Source of the DNA: UBA2767 sp964194535
GTDB taxonomy: Bacteria > Pseudomonadota > Alphaproteobacteria > Rhizobiales > Methyloligellaceae
Assembly (NCBI GenBank): GCA_964194535.1
Contig: CAXMMX010000064.1
Coordinates: forward strand, 1-8,614
DNA length: 8,614 nt
Direction of reading: 5' to 3'
Every line of letters begins with the position of its first letter. Position 1 is the first letter of the stretch. A model generated the notes under the pieces. The model had not been told where the DNA came from, searched no databases, and saw nothing but the letters and a program-made list of their open reading frames with translations. Made by a program: the position numbers and the translations under genes. Positions 1 to 7,279 of this stretch are shown here, in pieces.

Positions 1-951
1 TCCCTGCCCGGCGCGGCACAGATTTCCTGCTTCATGCTGATGTTTGTTTTTACACTGATCTATATCGAACGCAGCGCGCGCAAGCGTCAGCGCTTTCACC
101 ACACGACCGGCAAATACACCATGCTGCCCGAACAGCGCCTGGGCACCATCGCCGGCATCCTTGCCATGATCGCCTGCGCGCTGCCGGTATTGATCGGATT
201 TGCCTTGCCCGTGAGCGTCCTGTTCGAACACGCAATCGCTAATCTCGCCGAGGGGCTCAAACCTGAATTCTGGAAGGCGGCCTGGCACTCCTTCATGCTC
301 GCCGCATCGGCCGGGCTTATCGCCGTCACTGTGGGCACCATCCTTGCCTATGCCTGCCGCGCCAGCCGGTCGAAGCTGGTTCACGGGGCAACAGCACTGG
401 CAAGTGTTGGCTACGCGGTGCCGGGAACCGTGCTGGCCATCGGTGTGCTGATCCCGCTTGCCGGATTCGACAATGCATTCGACGCCATGATGCGCTCCAC
501 CTTTGGCATCTCCACCGGATTGCTGCTTTCAGGAAGTGCCGTTGGGCTGGTGCTGGCTTATACGATCAGATTTCTCGCCATTTCATACGGCACAATCGAC
601 GCCGGCTTTAAAAAAACCTCGACCAGCCTCGATGCGGCCTCGCGGACTATGGGCGTTTCCATCACGCAGACCCTGCTGCGCGTGCACCTGCCGATCATGA
701 TGCCGGTACTGGGCGCGGCGGGTTTGCTCGTTTTCGTTGATTCCATGAAGGAATTGCCCGCAACCCTGCTGCTGCGCCCCTTCAACTTCGACACGCTGGC
801 TACCCATGTCTACACGCTGGCGTCGCTCGATCTGTTCGAAGAAAGCGCCATGGCCGCACTGGCCATTGTCGTTATCGGCCTAGCGCCGGTACTTTTCCTG
901 CATCGCGCCATTTCCAGTGGCCGGCCCGGCGCAAGATCCGTGGCAGACTGA
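1..951 (+). CDS. Ferric iron ABC transporter permease, FbpB/AfuB type (5' partial)
   Basis: This is the inner-membrane permease of a ferric-iron ABC importer. It would pass Fe3+ from a periplasmic binding protein into the cytoplasm, driven by an ATPase partner not in this window. The frame is open from base 1, so the start is missing; 316 codons remain, about the C-terminal half of a fused two-domain permease. Several hydrophobic segments are visible. The ATPase-coupling EAA loop lies at about 631-702 (DAASRTMGV ... HLPIMMP). The stretch MKELPATLLLRPFNFDTLAT is characteristic of FbpB/SfuB/AfuB-type iron permeases. The polar tail ends at TGA 949-951. The product class is confident; Fe3+ as substrate is inferred from family resemblance and from nearby bacterioferritin genes. 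Confidence 0.9.
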   Translation, partial: SLPGAAQISCFMLMFVFTLIYIERSARKRQRFHHTTGKYTMLPEQRLGTIAGILAMIACALPVLIGFALPVSVLFEHAIANLAEGLKPEFWKAAWHSFMLAASAGLIAVTVGTILAYACRASRSKLVHGATALASVGYAVPGTVLAIGVLIPLAGFDNAFDAMMRSTFGISTGLLLSGSAVGLVLAYTIRFLAISYGTIDAGFKKTSTSLDAASRTMGVSITQTLLRVHLPIMMPVLGAAGLLVFVDSMKELPATLLLRPFNFDTLATHVYTLASLDLFEESAMAALAIVVIGLAPVLFLHRAISSGRPGARSVAD

Positions 952-971
952 CCCCCCCCAAACCTACTTCT

Positions 972-994
972 GGTGTATTTGCTAAAAATATACC
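972..994. promoter_or_regulatory. Imperfect AT-rich palindrome upstream of the chemoreceptor-globin gene
   Basis: The arms GGTGTATTT (972-980) and AAATATACC (986-994) are complementary at 8 of 9 positions around GCTAA. The palindrome lies 20 bp after the permease stop and about 100 bp before the next start. It could be an operator for the downstream gene or a weak hairpin behind the permease; no T-run follows it, which argues against an intrinsic terminator. The half-site resembles those of NO-sensing NsrR, but NsrR arms are usually separated by one base rather than five, so that assignment is speculative. Confidence 0.3.
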
Positions 995-1091
995 CGGTTA
1001 AGGTGTCCCTCACTATGTTTGAACACACTGCGGGCCGGAACAAAGTCCGACTCACGCGAGCTGAACGGCAAGGATCCCTGATACGTCAGCA

Positions 1092-1985
1092 ATGTCCTCC
1101 ATGTCTCACACCCAGATTGAGGCCACGCGAGACACGGTTGAGAATACACAAAAAGAGATCGAAAGCCTGACCGAGCAGATTAGCCGGGTCTCGGGTGTTG
1201 CCGATCAGATCGATGCGATCGCGCGCCAGACGAATCTGCTGGCACTCAACACCACCATTGAAGCCGCACGGGCCGGTGAAGCCGGCAAGGGATTCGCCGT
1301 TGTGGTGGGAGAGGTCAAGGCCCTGGCTGGCCAGACAAGCGAGGCGACCGCTCTGATTGCCGAAATCCTGTCCACCCTCAATCATCACACCGGCCACCTT
1401 TCCAGCCACAGCGCTAAACTGGTTGAAATTTTCAATGGCGACCTTCATGATGAGGCACAGTACGACACGCCGCTGGCCGAACCCGATCCCGCCCCTGCAC
1501 CTGAACCCGCCCCAGTAGCTGAGCTTTCATCTGCACCTGAACCGGCGCCGGAGCAACAAAGCGCTCTGCCCGGCGTGACTGAAACCCAGAAGCAGCTTGT
1601 CCAGGAGAGTTTCGCCCTCGTCGAGCCTATTGCAGAGCAGGCGGCGAAACTTTTCTATAATCGCCTGTTCGAGATCGCGCCTGAACTCAAGGCGCTATAC
1701 AAGGGTGATATAGCCGAACAGCAACGCAAGCTGATGGCAACGCTCAAGATCGCGGTTGCCGGGCTTGATGATCCTGAACGGCTCGTTCCAGTGGTGCAAA
1801 ATCTGAGGCAACGCCATAAAGGGTACGGGGTCGTAGATGAAAATTACAACATCGTGGCGCAAGCTCTGCTCTGGACGCTTGAGCAAGGTCTGGGCGATAA
1901 ATTTACGCCTGAAGTCTGCGATGCCTGGACAGCGGTCTACACTCTGCTCGCCAGCGTCATGATCGAGGCAGCGGCCGGAGCGTAA
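1092..1985 (+). CDS. Chemoreceptor-type signalling hairpin fused to a C-terminal globin
   Basis: A 297-residue soluble protein with no membrane segment or signal peptide. Residues about 4-115 are a methyl-accepting chemotaxis signalling hairpin: QTNLLALNTTIEAARAGE then KGFAVVVGEVKALAGQ, the conserved CheA/CheW-contact tip. The arms on either side of the tip (about E63) are similar in length, suggesting a complete mini-hairpin, shorter than ordinary receptors. Residues about 116-160 form a Pro/Ala/Glu-rich linker. Residues about 163-295 are a flavohaemoglobin-like globin: by hand alignment Tyr189 is B10, Tyr203 CD1 (usually Phe), Gln210 E7 and His242 the proximal haem ligand (RHKGYGV). No FAD/NAD reductase domain follows. 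An in-frame TGA at 1062-1064 limits the start to ATG 1092 or 1101; neither has a clear Shine-Dalgarno. Likely role: haem-based O2/NO/CO or redox input to a chemosensory array (inference). Confidence 0.9.
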   Translation: MSSMSHTQIEATRDTVENTQKEIESLTEQISRVSGVADQIDAIARQTNLLALNTTIEAARAGEAGKGFAVVVGEVKALAGQTSEATALIAEILSTLNHHTGHLSSHSAKLVEIFNGDLHDEAQYDTPLAEPDPAPAPEPAPVAELSSAPEPAPEQQSALPGVTETQKQLVQESFALVEPIAEQAAKLFYNRLFEIAPELKALYKGDIAEQQRKLMATLKIAVAGLDDPERLVPVVQNLRQRHKGYGVVDENYNIVAQALLWTLEQGLGDKFTPEVCDAWTAVYTLLASVMIEAAAGA

Positions 1986-1987
1986 CT

Positions 1988-2011
1988 CTAGAGCAGGTTT
2001 ATTGAATTCCG
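1988..2011 (+). repeat. Left terminal inverted repeat of the 277-bp element
   Basis: A 24-bp arm beginning CTAGAGCAGGTTTA, two bases after the TAA stop of the chemoreceptor-globin gene. It matches the reverse complement of 2241-2264 with one mismatch (T versus A at arm position 15). Confidence 0.85.
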
Positions 2012-2240
2012 AGCCATTCTGACGCGTGATTTTATGACAAGATCAAACAAAGCATCGCAGGTCATATCGCCCGATACGGCCAAGAGGCATTGCGCCGATA
2101 TTGGCGCAAAATCACGCGTCCCGCACGGGTTTTCGATTGGCGGACGCCCGGCGCCGAACCGGTCTCGCCCGATGCACTGGCATCGCGCTTCACCCGTATC
2201 AACTCCGGATCGTCTCGCCAATCAACAAACAGAATTGACC

Positions 2241-2264
2241 CGGAATTCATTAAACCTGCTCTAG
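2241..2264 (-). repeat. Right terminal inverted repeat of the 277-bp element
   Basis: A 24-bp arm, inverted copy of 1988-2011 with one mismatch. Its outer CTAG (2261-2264) overlaps the end of the bacterioferritin gene and contributes the TAG stop codon read on the - strand (2261-2263). Confidence 0.85.
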
Positions 2265-2749
2265 CCTTCGCTCTCATCTGCCGGCGCGCTTTGCAGCTGG
2301 CCGTAATTCTCGATACCGATCGACTTGATATTATCGAGCTGCGTTTCCAGCCAGTCAATATGGCCTTCCTCATCCTTGATGAGGCTCTCGAACAGGTTCA
2401 TGGACACGTAATCTTCAGCGCTGCGGCAAACCTCGCGGGCCTCGACATAGAGTTTGCGGGCGCTGTATTCCGCCTTGAGATCGCATTCCAGAGTCTCCTT
2501 CAGGTCCTGTCCGATCATCAGTGGATCGAGCTCCTGCATGTTCGGAAAACCTTCGAGCACTAATATGCGATCAATCAGGCTGTCGGCATGCTGCATCTCC
2601 TCGATGGATTCCTCGCGCTGCTTCTTGGCCAAGCGTGTGAAACCCCAGTCATCGAGCATGCGATAATGCAGCCAGTACTGGTTGACCGCCGTCATCTCAT
2701 GGCGCAGCGCCTTGTTCAGATATTCGATGACCTTCTTGTCGCCCTTCAT
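2261..2749 (-). CDS. bfr: Bacterioferritin
   Basis: A 162-residue iron-storage subunit that would assemble into a 24-mer shell, oxidise Fe2+ at a di-iron ferroxidase site and store ferric mineral. Counting from the chosen start, all expected residues fall exactly at E. coli Bfr positions: Glu18, Glu51, His54, Glu94, Glu127 and His130 for the ferroxidase centre, and Met52 as the inter-subunit haem ligand. The start is ATG 2747-2749, placed by a strong AGGAGG five bases upstream; an in-frame ATG seven codons earlier lies before that site and is unlikely. The gene follows bfd on the same strand. A probable Irr box just upstream suggests induction when iron is plentiful. The stop codon lies in the right end of the adjacent inverted-repeat element, so the tail (SAPADESEG) may have been altered by insertion, though overall length is normal. 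Confidence 0.97.
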   Translation of the reverse strand: MKGDKKVIEYLNKALRHEMTAVNQYWLHYRMLDDWGFTRLAKKQREESIEEMQHADSLIDRILVLEGFPNMQELDPLMIGQDLKETLECDLKAEYSARKLYVEAREVCRSAEDYVSMNLFESLIKDEEGHIDWLETQLDNIKSIGIENYGQLQSAPADESEG

Positions 2750-2754
2750 ATCCG

Positions 2755-2760
2755 CCTCCT
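2755..2760 (-). promoter_or_regulatory. Strong ribosome binding site of bfr
   Basis: AGGAGG on the - strand, separated from ATG 2747-2749 by five bases. It decides the bfr start in favour of the MKGDKK N-terminus. Confidence 0.85.
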
Positions 2761-2778
2761 TGAATGTCAAGCTTTCAC

Positions 2779-2795
2779 ATTAGAATCAATCTAAA
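2779..2795 (-). promoter_or_regulatory. Probable iron control element (Irr box) upstream of bfr
   Basis: On the - strand the sequence is TTTAGATTGATTCTAAT, a dyad with TTAGA/TCTAA arms centred on 2787. It closely resembles the alphaproteobacterial iron control element (TTTAGAA-N3-TTCTAAA-like), bound by Irr, which represses bacterioferritin genes under low iron. It lies four bases past the bfd stop and 29 bases before the bfr start. A weak -35/-10 pair (TGGACA, 17 bp, TAGATT) would overlap it on the same strand, so Irr binding there could block a bfr-specific promoter. The motif is seen; binding is inferred from family knowledge. Confidence 0.65.
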
Positions 2796-2799
2796 CTGT

Positions 2800-3033
2800 T
2801 CAGGATGTATTGTCCACTCCCGGCGGCGCGTAATCCGGTGCTTGTAACGCCTCGCGATGCGCGTGCATCAGCTGCACCACATGGCGCAAACATGTGCCGC
2901 ATTTAGGCTGGCAGCCAATGGTCCTGTAGACCATTCCGGGTGTCAGCATCACGTCGGCATCGGTGGCGATGAGGTCTTCCACCGCGGCTTCGATCTCGCG
3001 GCTCGAAATAACGTTGCAGGAACACACAATCAT
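2800..3033 (-). CDS. bfd: Bacterioferritin-associated ferredoxin ([2Fe-2S])
   Basis: A 77-residue [2Fe-2S] protein of the BFD family. In studied systems Bfd binds bacterioferritin and passes electrons to its haem, reducing stored Fe3+ so that iron can leave. Cys4 and Cys6 (MIVCSCNVIS) and Cys45 and Cys48 (KCGTC) form the family's CxC...CxxC cluster set; Cys41 is an additional cysteine. The Pro/Ala-rich tail after residue 65 is variable in the family. The start ATG at 3031-3033 gives the canonical N-terminus, although its ribosome site is weak. The gene lies 50 bases upstream of bfr on the same strand, the expected functional pair of release and storage proteins. The intervening Irr box may let bfr be controlled separately. 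Confidence 0.94.
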   Translation of the reverse strand: MIVCSCNVISSREIEAAVEDLIATDADVMLTPGMVYRTIGCQPKCGTCLRHVVQLMHAHREALQAPDYAPPGVDNTS

Positions 3034-3131
3034 GATCTTTGATCGGACATCGTCTTTGACCAGGCATTGTCCCGGAACGTGGACTCATAAACGCGCAGCC
3101 GGAGTTGAACAGTGGCCGGAATCTGAAAGGC

Positions 3132-3161
3132 AGTATAGTTGCCCGTCATTCATCGGTTCAA
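3132..3161 (-). promoter_or_regulatory. Candidate sigma70-type promoter for bfd
   Basis: On the - strand, TTGAAC (3156-3161) and TATACT (3132-3137) are separated by 18 bp and point at bfd about 100 bases downstream. The match to the -35/-10 consensus is good, but there is no experimental support, and no Irr-like dyad was seen next to it. Otherwise the 3034-3283 stretch, which includes the start-choice region of the next gene, holds nothing else I recognise. Confidence 0.45.
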
Positions 3162-3283
3162 TGTCTGTTTTCGGGCGTTAAGCGGACTTAAATATCGGAT
3201 TGTGACGGTTTATCCCGCCGCGTCCAGAGTCGTCATGCGGCTAAATGATACTGTGCAAGTCGCAGCAGAATACGAACGTAAAA

Positions 3284-3907
3284 ATGAGTAAAAATACAAT
3301 GTCGCCGCAAAACCGGACACTGAGCACCATTCTTCCTGCCACAGGCTTGGCATTGGGCATGGCCGTTTCCAACGCCGCCATGGGGCAGGACGCACAGACA
3401 CTCACGACGTATAATGTGGTCACACCGCCACCTTGTACCAATAATAAAGGGGAAACGGTCCGCTTTATTGATAGCGTCAGAGGACGCCCTGGTTTGGCGG
3501 CTGGTATGGCCGACAGGGATGGTGGTGGTAAACCGGTTGTCTTCAGATCGAACTACACCGCCGCGCCGCCGGAATTTCAGAGCTTTATCGACCGGCATGA
3601 ATGCGCCCATCACCAAACCGGCGATGTTGACCGCCCACATCCGCCGCGCAACAGCCCCGGACATCTGATGAATGAAAGCATCAGCGATTGCGTTGCTATC
3701 CTGCGCCTGCGTGATGAAGATGGGTATGACCGCGCGGCGTTTAACAGGGTTGCCGCAGCCATGCGTAACGACATGGCAAAAATCGGATTCCCGGAGATCA
3801 GCATCAGCAGCCGGATCAGCAATATCGACAATTGCTTTACCAAGTCTGGTGCGCCGCAGGATTTCGTCAATGGAATATTGAAGAAGAGAGGCCTCCTCCA
3901 GCCGTAA
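3284..3907 (+). CDS. Putative secreted zinc metallopeptidase with HExxH motif
   Basis: A small protein not assignable to a named family. From ATG 3284 the N-terminus looks like a Sec signal peptide: a Lys/Arg-containing start, a hydrophobic run (about TILPATGLALGMAV), and a small-residue cleavage region near NAAMGQ. The mature part carries HECAH, a zinc-binding/catalytic HExxH, followed about 22 residues later by NESISD, matching the ExxxD third-ligand arrangement of gluzincin peptidases such as M48-like enzymes. It probably acts in the periplasm or outside. The frame could open earlier at ATG 3245, adding 13 residues, or later at 3299; none has a convincing ribosome site. The last residues (LLQP) and TAA stop overlap the transposase remnant on the other strand, so the native C-terminus may have been replaced. 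Confidence 0.7.
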   Translation: MSKNTMSPQNRTLSTILPATGLALGMAVSNAAMGQDAQTLTTYNVVTPPPCTNNKGETVRFIDSVRGRPGLAAGMADRDGGGKPVVFRSNYTAAPPEFQSFIDRHECAHHQTGDVDRPHPPRNSPGHLMNESISDCVAILRLRDEDGYDRAAFNRVAAAMRNDMAKIGFPEISISSRISNIDNCFTKSGAPQDFVNGILKKRGLLQP

Positions 3908-4044
3908 TACAGGTTCTGCACGATCCCTTGGTGGCGCCATAACGCGGCAATGCTGTCTTCGCACCAGCGTCCAGCCAGGAGGATCCGGATTTTCTCTTCA
4001 GCCGAATAGCGCTTTCGCGTAGGCCGGCGAATGTGCTTGATCAT
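3898..4044 (-). pseudogene. IS3-family transposase OrfA remnant (3' truncated)
   Basis: The - strand frame from ATG 4042-4044 encodes MIKHIRRPTRKRYSAEEK, then IRILLAGRWCEDSIAALWR and QNLYYGW. This is the N-terminal helix-turn-helix of IS3-type OrfA (typical pattern: RPTRRxYSAEEKIRIVLxGLRGEDSIAELCRxEG...LYYxW). After the Trp codon at 3898-3900 the resemblance stops and the frame runs antisense through the metallopeptidase gene. About half of OrfA, all of OrfB with its DDE catalytic domain, and any recognisable IS ends are missing, so it cannot move by itself. The stop of the neighbouring + strand gene lies within it. The fragment marks an old insertion followed by deletion. Confidence 0.8.
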
Positions 4045-4109
4045 GCGTTTCGCGGCGCCCTGATGTCGTTCTGTCCGCTCCAGCTTGATATTCAAAATGT
4101 ATCCGAATG

Positions 4110-4132
4110 TCCGCTATTGGGCCTAAAGCGGA
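4110..4132. repeat. TCCGCT/AGCGGA palindrome, copy 1
   Basis: TCCGCT (4110-4115) pairs with AGCGGA (4127-4132) around an 11-base loop, 12 bases beyond the stop of the M28 peptidase gene. The same core occurs in a longer, perfect palindrome at 5087-5118 on the other side of that gene. As a hairpin 3' of the - strand gene it could also act in transcript ending, but no T-run follows. Confidence 0.55.
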
Positions 4133-4143
4133 AGTCAATTTCA

Positions 4144-5058
4144 TCACGGAATTATTGGAAACTCGGCTACTGCAAGCTCCAGGCTTCTGACAAGCTGGCC
4201 CATGAACCTGAAGTCAAGGGTATCGAGGGTATCGCTGGGGAGGTGGTAGTTGGGATTGCGGAAAAATGCCGTGTCTGTGACCATTAACGCCGGTAAGCCA
4301 GCGTCCCAGAACGAAGCGTGATCGCTCAAACGTGTCGCTGGCAAGACCCAGCCGTTTAACGGCACGAAGAGCGACTCTACCGGCAGGCGAAGGTTGTTGC
4401 TGAAACCCGCCAGGACCGCACGTCCAAATCGCCGCGAGCGCCAGTTTCCCACGATGCCGATAAATTCACCATGGTTTGGGTAGCCTGCCCAACGCAGAAC
4501 CAGGGGATATTCCTGGCGCGGACATGTGTAGCCCACCATTTCCAGAATCACTGCTGCGGCAATGCGGTCACCCAACCGTTTGCACTCACGAACGAAGACG
4601 CGGCTCCCTTGATGCCGGGTCATAAAGGCCGGGGGTTCTTCCAAGGTGAATGCAGCAAAACGGACCGGAGGTGACACCGTCTTCTCGGATAGGCTCCGAG
4701 CCAGCTCCAACATTACAGCGACTGCGCTGGCATTGTCGTCTGCACCCGGTGTCGACGGCACGGTGTCATAATGGGCACCAACCACGTAATAGGCGGACGC
4801 TCCTGAGGTGCCAGGAGACATGGCAATCAGGTTGGCAACACGCTGATCATTGTAATTGTAAGCCTGTTCAGCGACCTCAAGCCCTGCGTCCTCGAAGACG
4901 TCTCGGATGTACTGCGCGGCCCGCGGGAGACTGTCTCCCAACAACGGCGTGCGTGGGCCAATGTCGAGGGTCAGGACTTCGACATGCTTGCGCAGTGAAT
5001 CTTCAAGTGACGTCTCGATCTTCCGCACGTTCGGACAACCATTAAAACAATCGGACAA
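4144..5058 (-). CDS. M28-family zinc metallopeptidase (aminopeptidase-like)
   Basis: A 304-residue M28 peptidase, a co-catalytic two-zinc exopeptidase that usually removes N-terminal residues from peptides. Expected ligands and catalytic residues are visible: His96 with Asp98 (VVGAHYDTVP), bridging Asp107 (GADDNASA), the Glu140-Glu141 pair (FTLEEPP, catalytic base and zinc ligand), Glu173 (ILEMVGY) and His272 (NPNYHLPSD). No signal peptide is evident, so it may be cytoplasmic. The longest frame starts with TTG 5056-5058; GTG at 5026-5028 is an alternative ten codons in, and neither has a good ribosome site. It stands alone between two related palindromes and next to a transposase remnant, suggesting an acquired or relocated gene. 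Substrate is unknown; activity is inferred from conserved residues. Confidence 0.9.
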   Translation of the reverse strand: MSDCFNGCPNVRKIETSLEDSLRKHVEVLTLDIGPRTPLLGDSLPRAAQYIRDVFEDAGLEVAEQAYNYNDQRVANLIAMSPGTSGASAYYVVGAHYDTVPSTPGADDNASAVAVMLELARSLSEKTVSPPVRFAAFTLEEPPAFMTRHQGSRVFVRECKRLGDRIAAAVILEMVGYTCPRQEYPLVLRWAGYPNHGEFIGIVGNWRSRRFGRAVLAGFSNNLRLPVESLFVPLNGWVLPATRLSDHASFWDAGLPALMVTDTAFFRNPNYHLPSDTLDTLDFRFMGQLVRSLELAVAEFPIIP

Positions 5059-5086
5059 TTTCCCAGCATACAGCTCATCATCCCTT

Positions 5087-5118
5087 GATGTCCGCTTTCG
5101 CGGGGTAGAGCGGACATC
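5087..5118. repeat. GATGTCCGCT/AGCGGACATC palindrome, copy 2
   Basis: A perfect 10-bp inverted repeat: GATGTCCGCT (5087-5096) and AGCGGACATC (5109-5118) around a 12-base loop. It lies about 30 bp upstream of the M28 peptidase start and shares its core with the copy at 4110-4132. It looks like a member of a dispersed intergenic palindrome family; the strength of the stem suggests a hairpin in DNA or RNA. The rest of the 5059-5199 gap holds nothing I recognise. Confidence 0.7.
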
Positions 5119-5199
5119 ACCGGGGCGCGGTTCAGCCGATCCTCATCTATAAATACACTTATGAGCACGCTGGCCTGGATCGGGCCTTAACCCGCTCAT

Positions 5200-7164
<1,965 letters not shown>

Positions 7165-7170
7165 TTGAAG

Positions 7171-7176
7171 CTCCCC
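7171..7176 (-). promoter_or_regulatory. Ribosome binding site supporting the TTG start of acetoacetyl-CoA synthetase
   Basis: GGGGAG on the - strand, six bases before TTG 7162-7164. No ATG in the same frame lies nearby, and the TTG gives the expected family N-terminus. Confidence 0.7.
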
Positions 7177-7218
7177 TTTTGGTGTTTATGCGCTTGGCGA
7201 GGCTCGCATTTCCAGATC

Positions 7219-7235
7219 AAACAGTTTAAAACAGT
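7219..7235. promoter_or_regulatory. Direct heptamer repeat upstream of acetoacetyl-CoA synthetase
   Basis: AAACAGT occurs twice (7219-7225, 7229-7235) with a 10-bp period, about one helical turn (ACTGTTT on the coding strand of the synthetase). Two same-face half-sites could bind a regulator in tandem. No known regulator is assigned. Confidence 0.25.
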
Positions 7236-7279
7236 GTCATCGTTGCCAGGTCATTCCGGCGGTTATTTTTTGGCGATGC

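Larger units (their letters stand above)
1988..2264. mobile_element. 277-bp MITE-like element with terminal inverted repeats
   Basis: This non-coding segment fills the gap between the convergent globin-chimera and bacterioferritin genes. Its ends are inverted copies starting CTAGAGCAGGTTTA and continuing TGAATTCCG, 23 of 24 positions identical, with weaker similarity further in (a shared ATTCTG). Inside are a perfect 12-bp inverted repeat (ACGCGTGATTTT 2022-2033 / AAAATCACGCGT 2108-2119), a near-perfect 18-bp palindrome TGCGCCGATATTGGCGCA (2091-2108), and CGATGC-ACTG-GCATCG (2170-2185). No transposase is encoded, and short open frames in it resemble no protein I know. The size, ends and structure fit a miniature inverted-repeat element; mobility is inferred. 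The right-end CTAG supplies the TAG stop of bacterioferritin. Confidence 0.7.

Noticed and set aside
952..959. Run of eight C bases after the permease stop, possible phase-variation tract
   Set aside because: It lies outside any coding frame and away from a plausible -10/-35 spacing; probably incidental.
973..1170. Short + strand frame overlapping the chimera's 5' end, considered as a frameshifted N-terminus of the receptor
   Set aside because: Its translation has no MCP, HAMP, PAS or membrane-like sequence, and the receptor hairpin already looks complete.
2090..2563. + strand open frame running from the repeat element into bfr antisense
   Set aside because: It spans two unrelated DNA units and has no known protein pattern; the bfr strand is certain.
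2763..2768. TTGACA-like -35 box on the - strand before bfr
   Set aside because: It sits right next to the ribosome binding site, leaving no room for a -10 and leader before the start.
3233..3964. - strand open frame (243 codons) opposite the metallopeptidase
   Set aside because: No recognisable domain and no ribosome site; the + strand frame has a signal peptide and zinc motifs.
4971..5168. - strand short frame upstream of the M28 peptidase
   Set aside because: It overlaps the peptidase start in another frame, crosses the palindrome and has no recognisable content.
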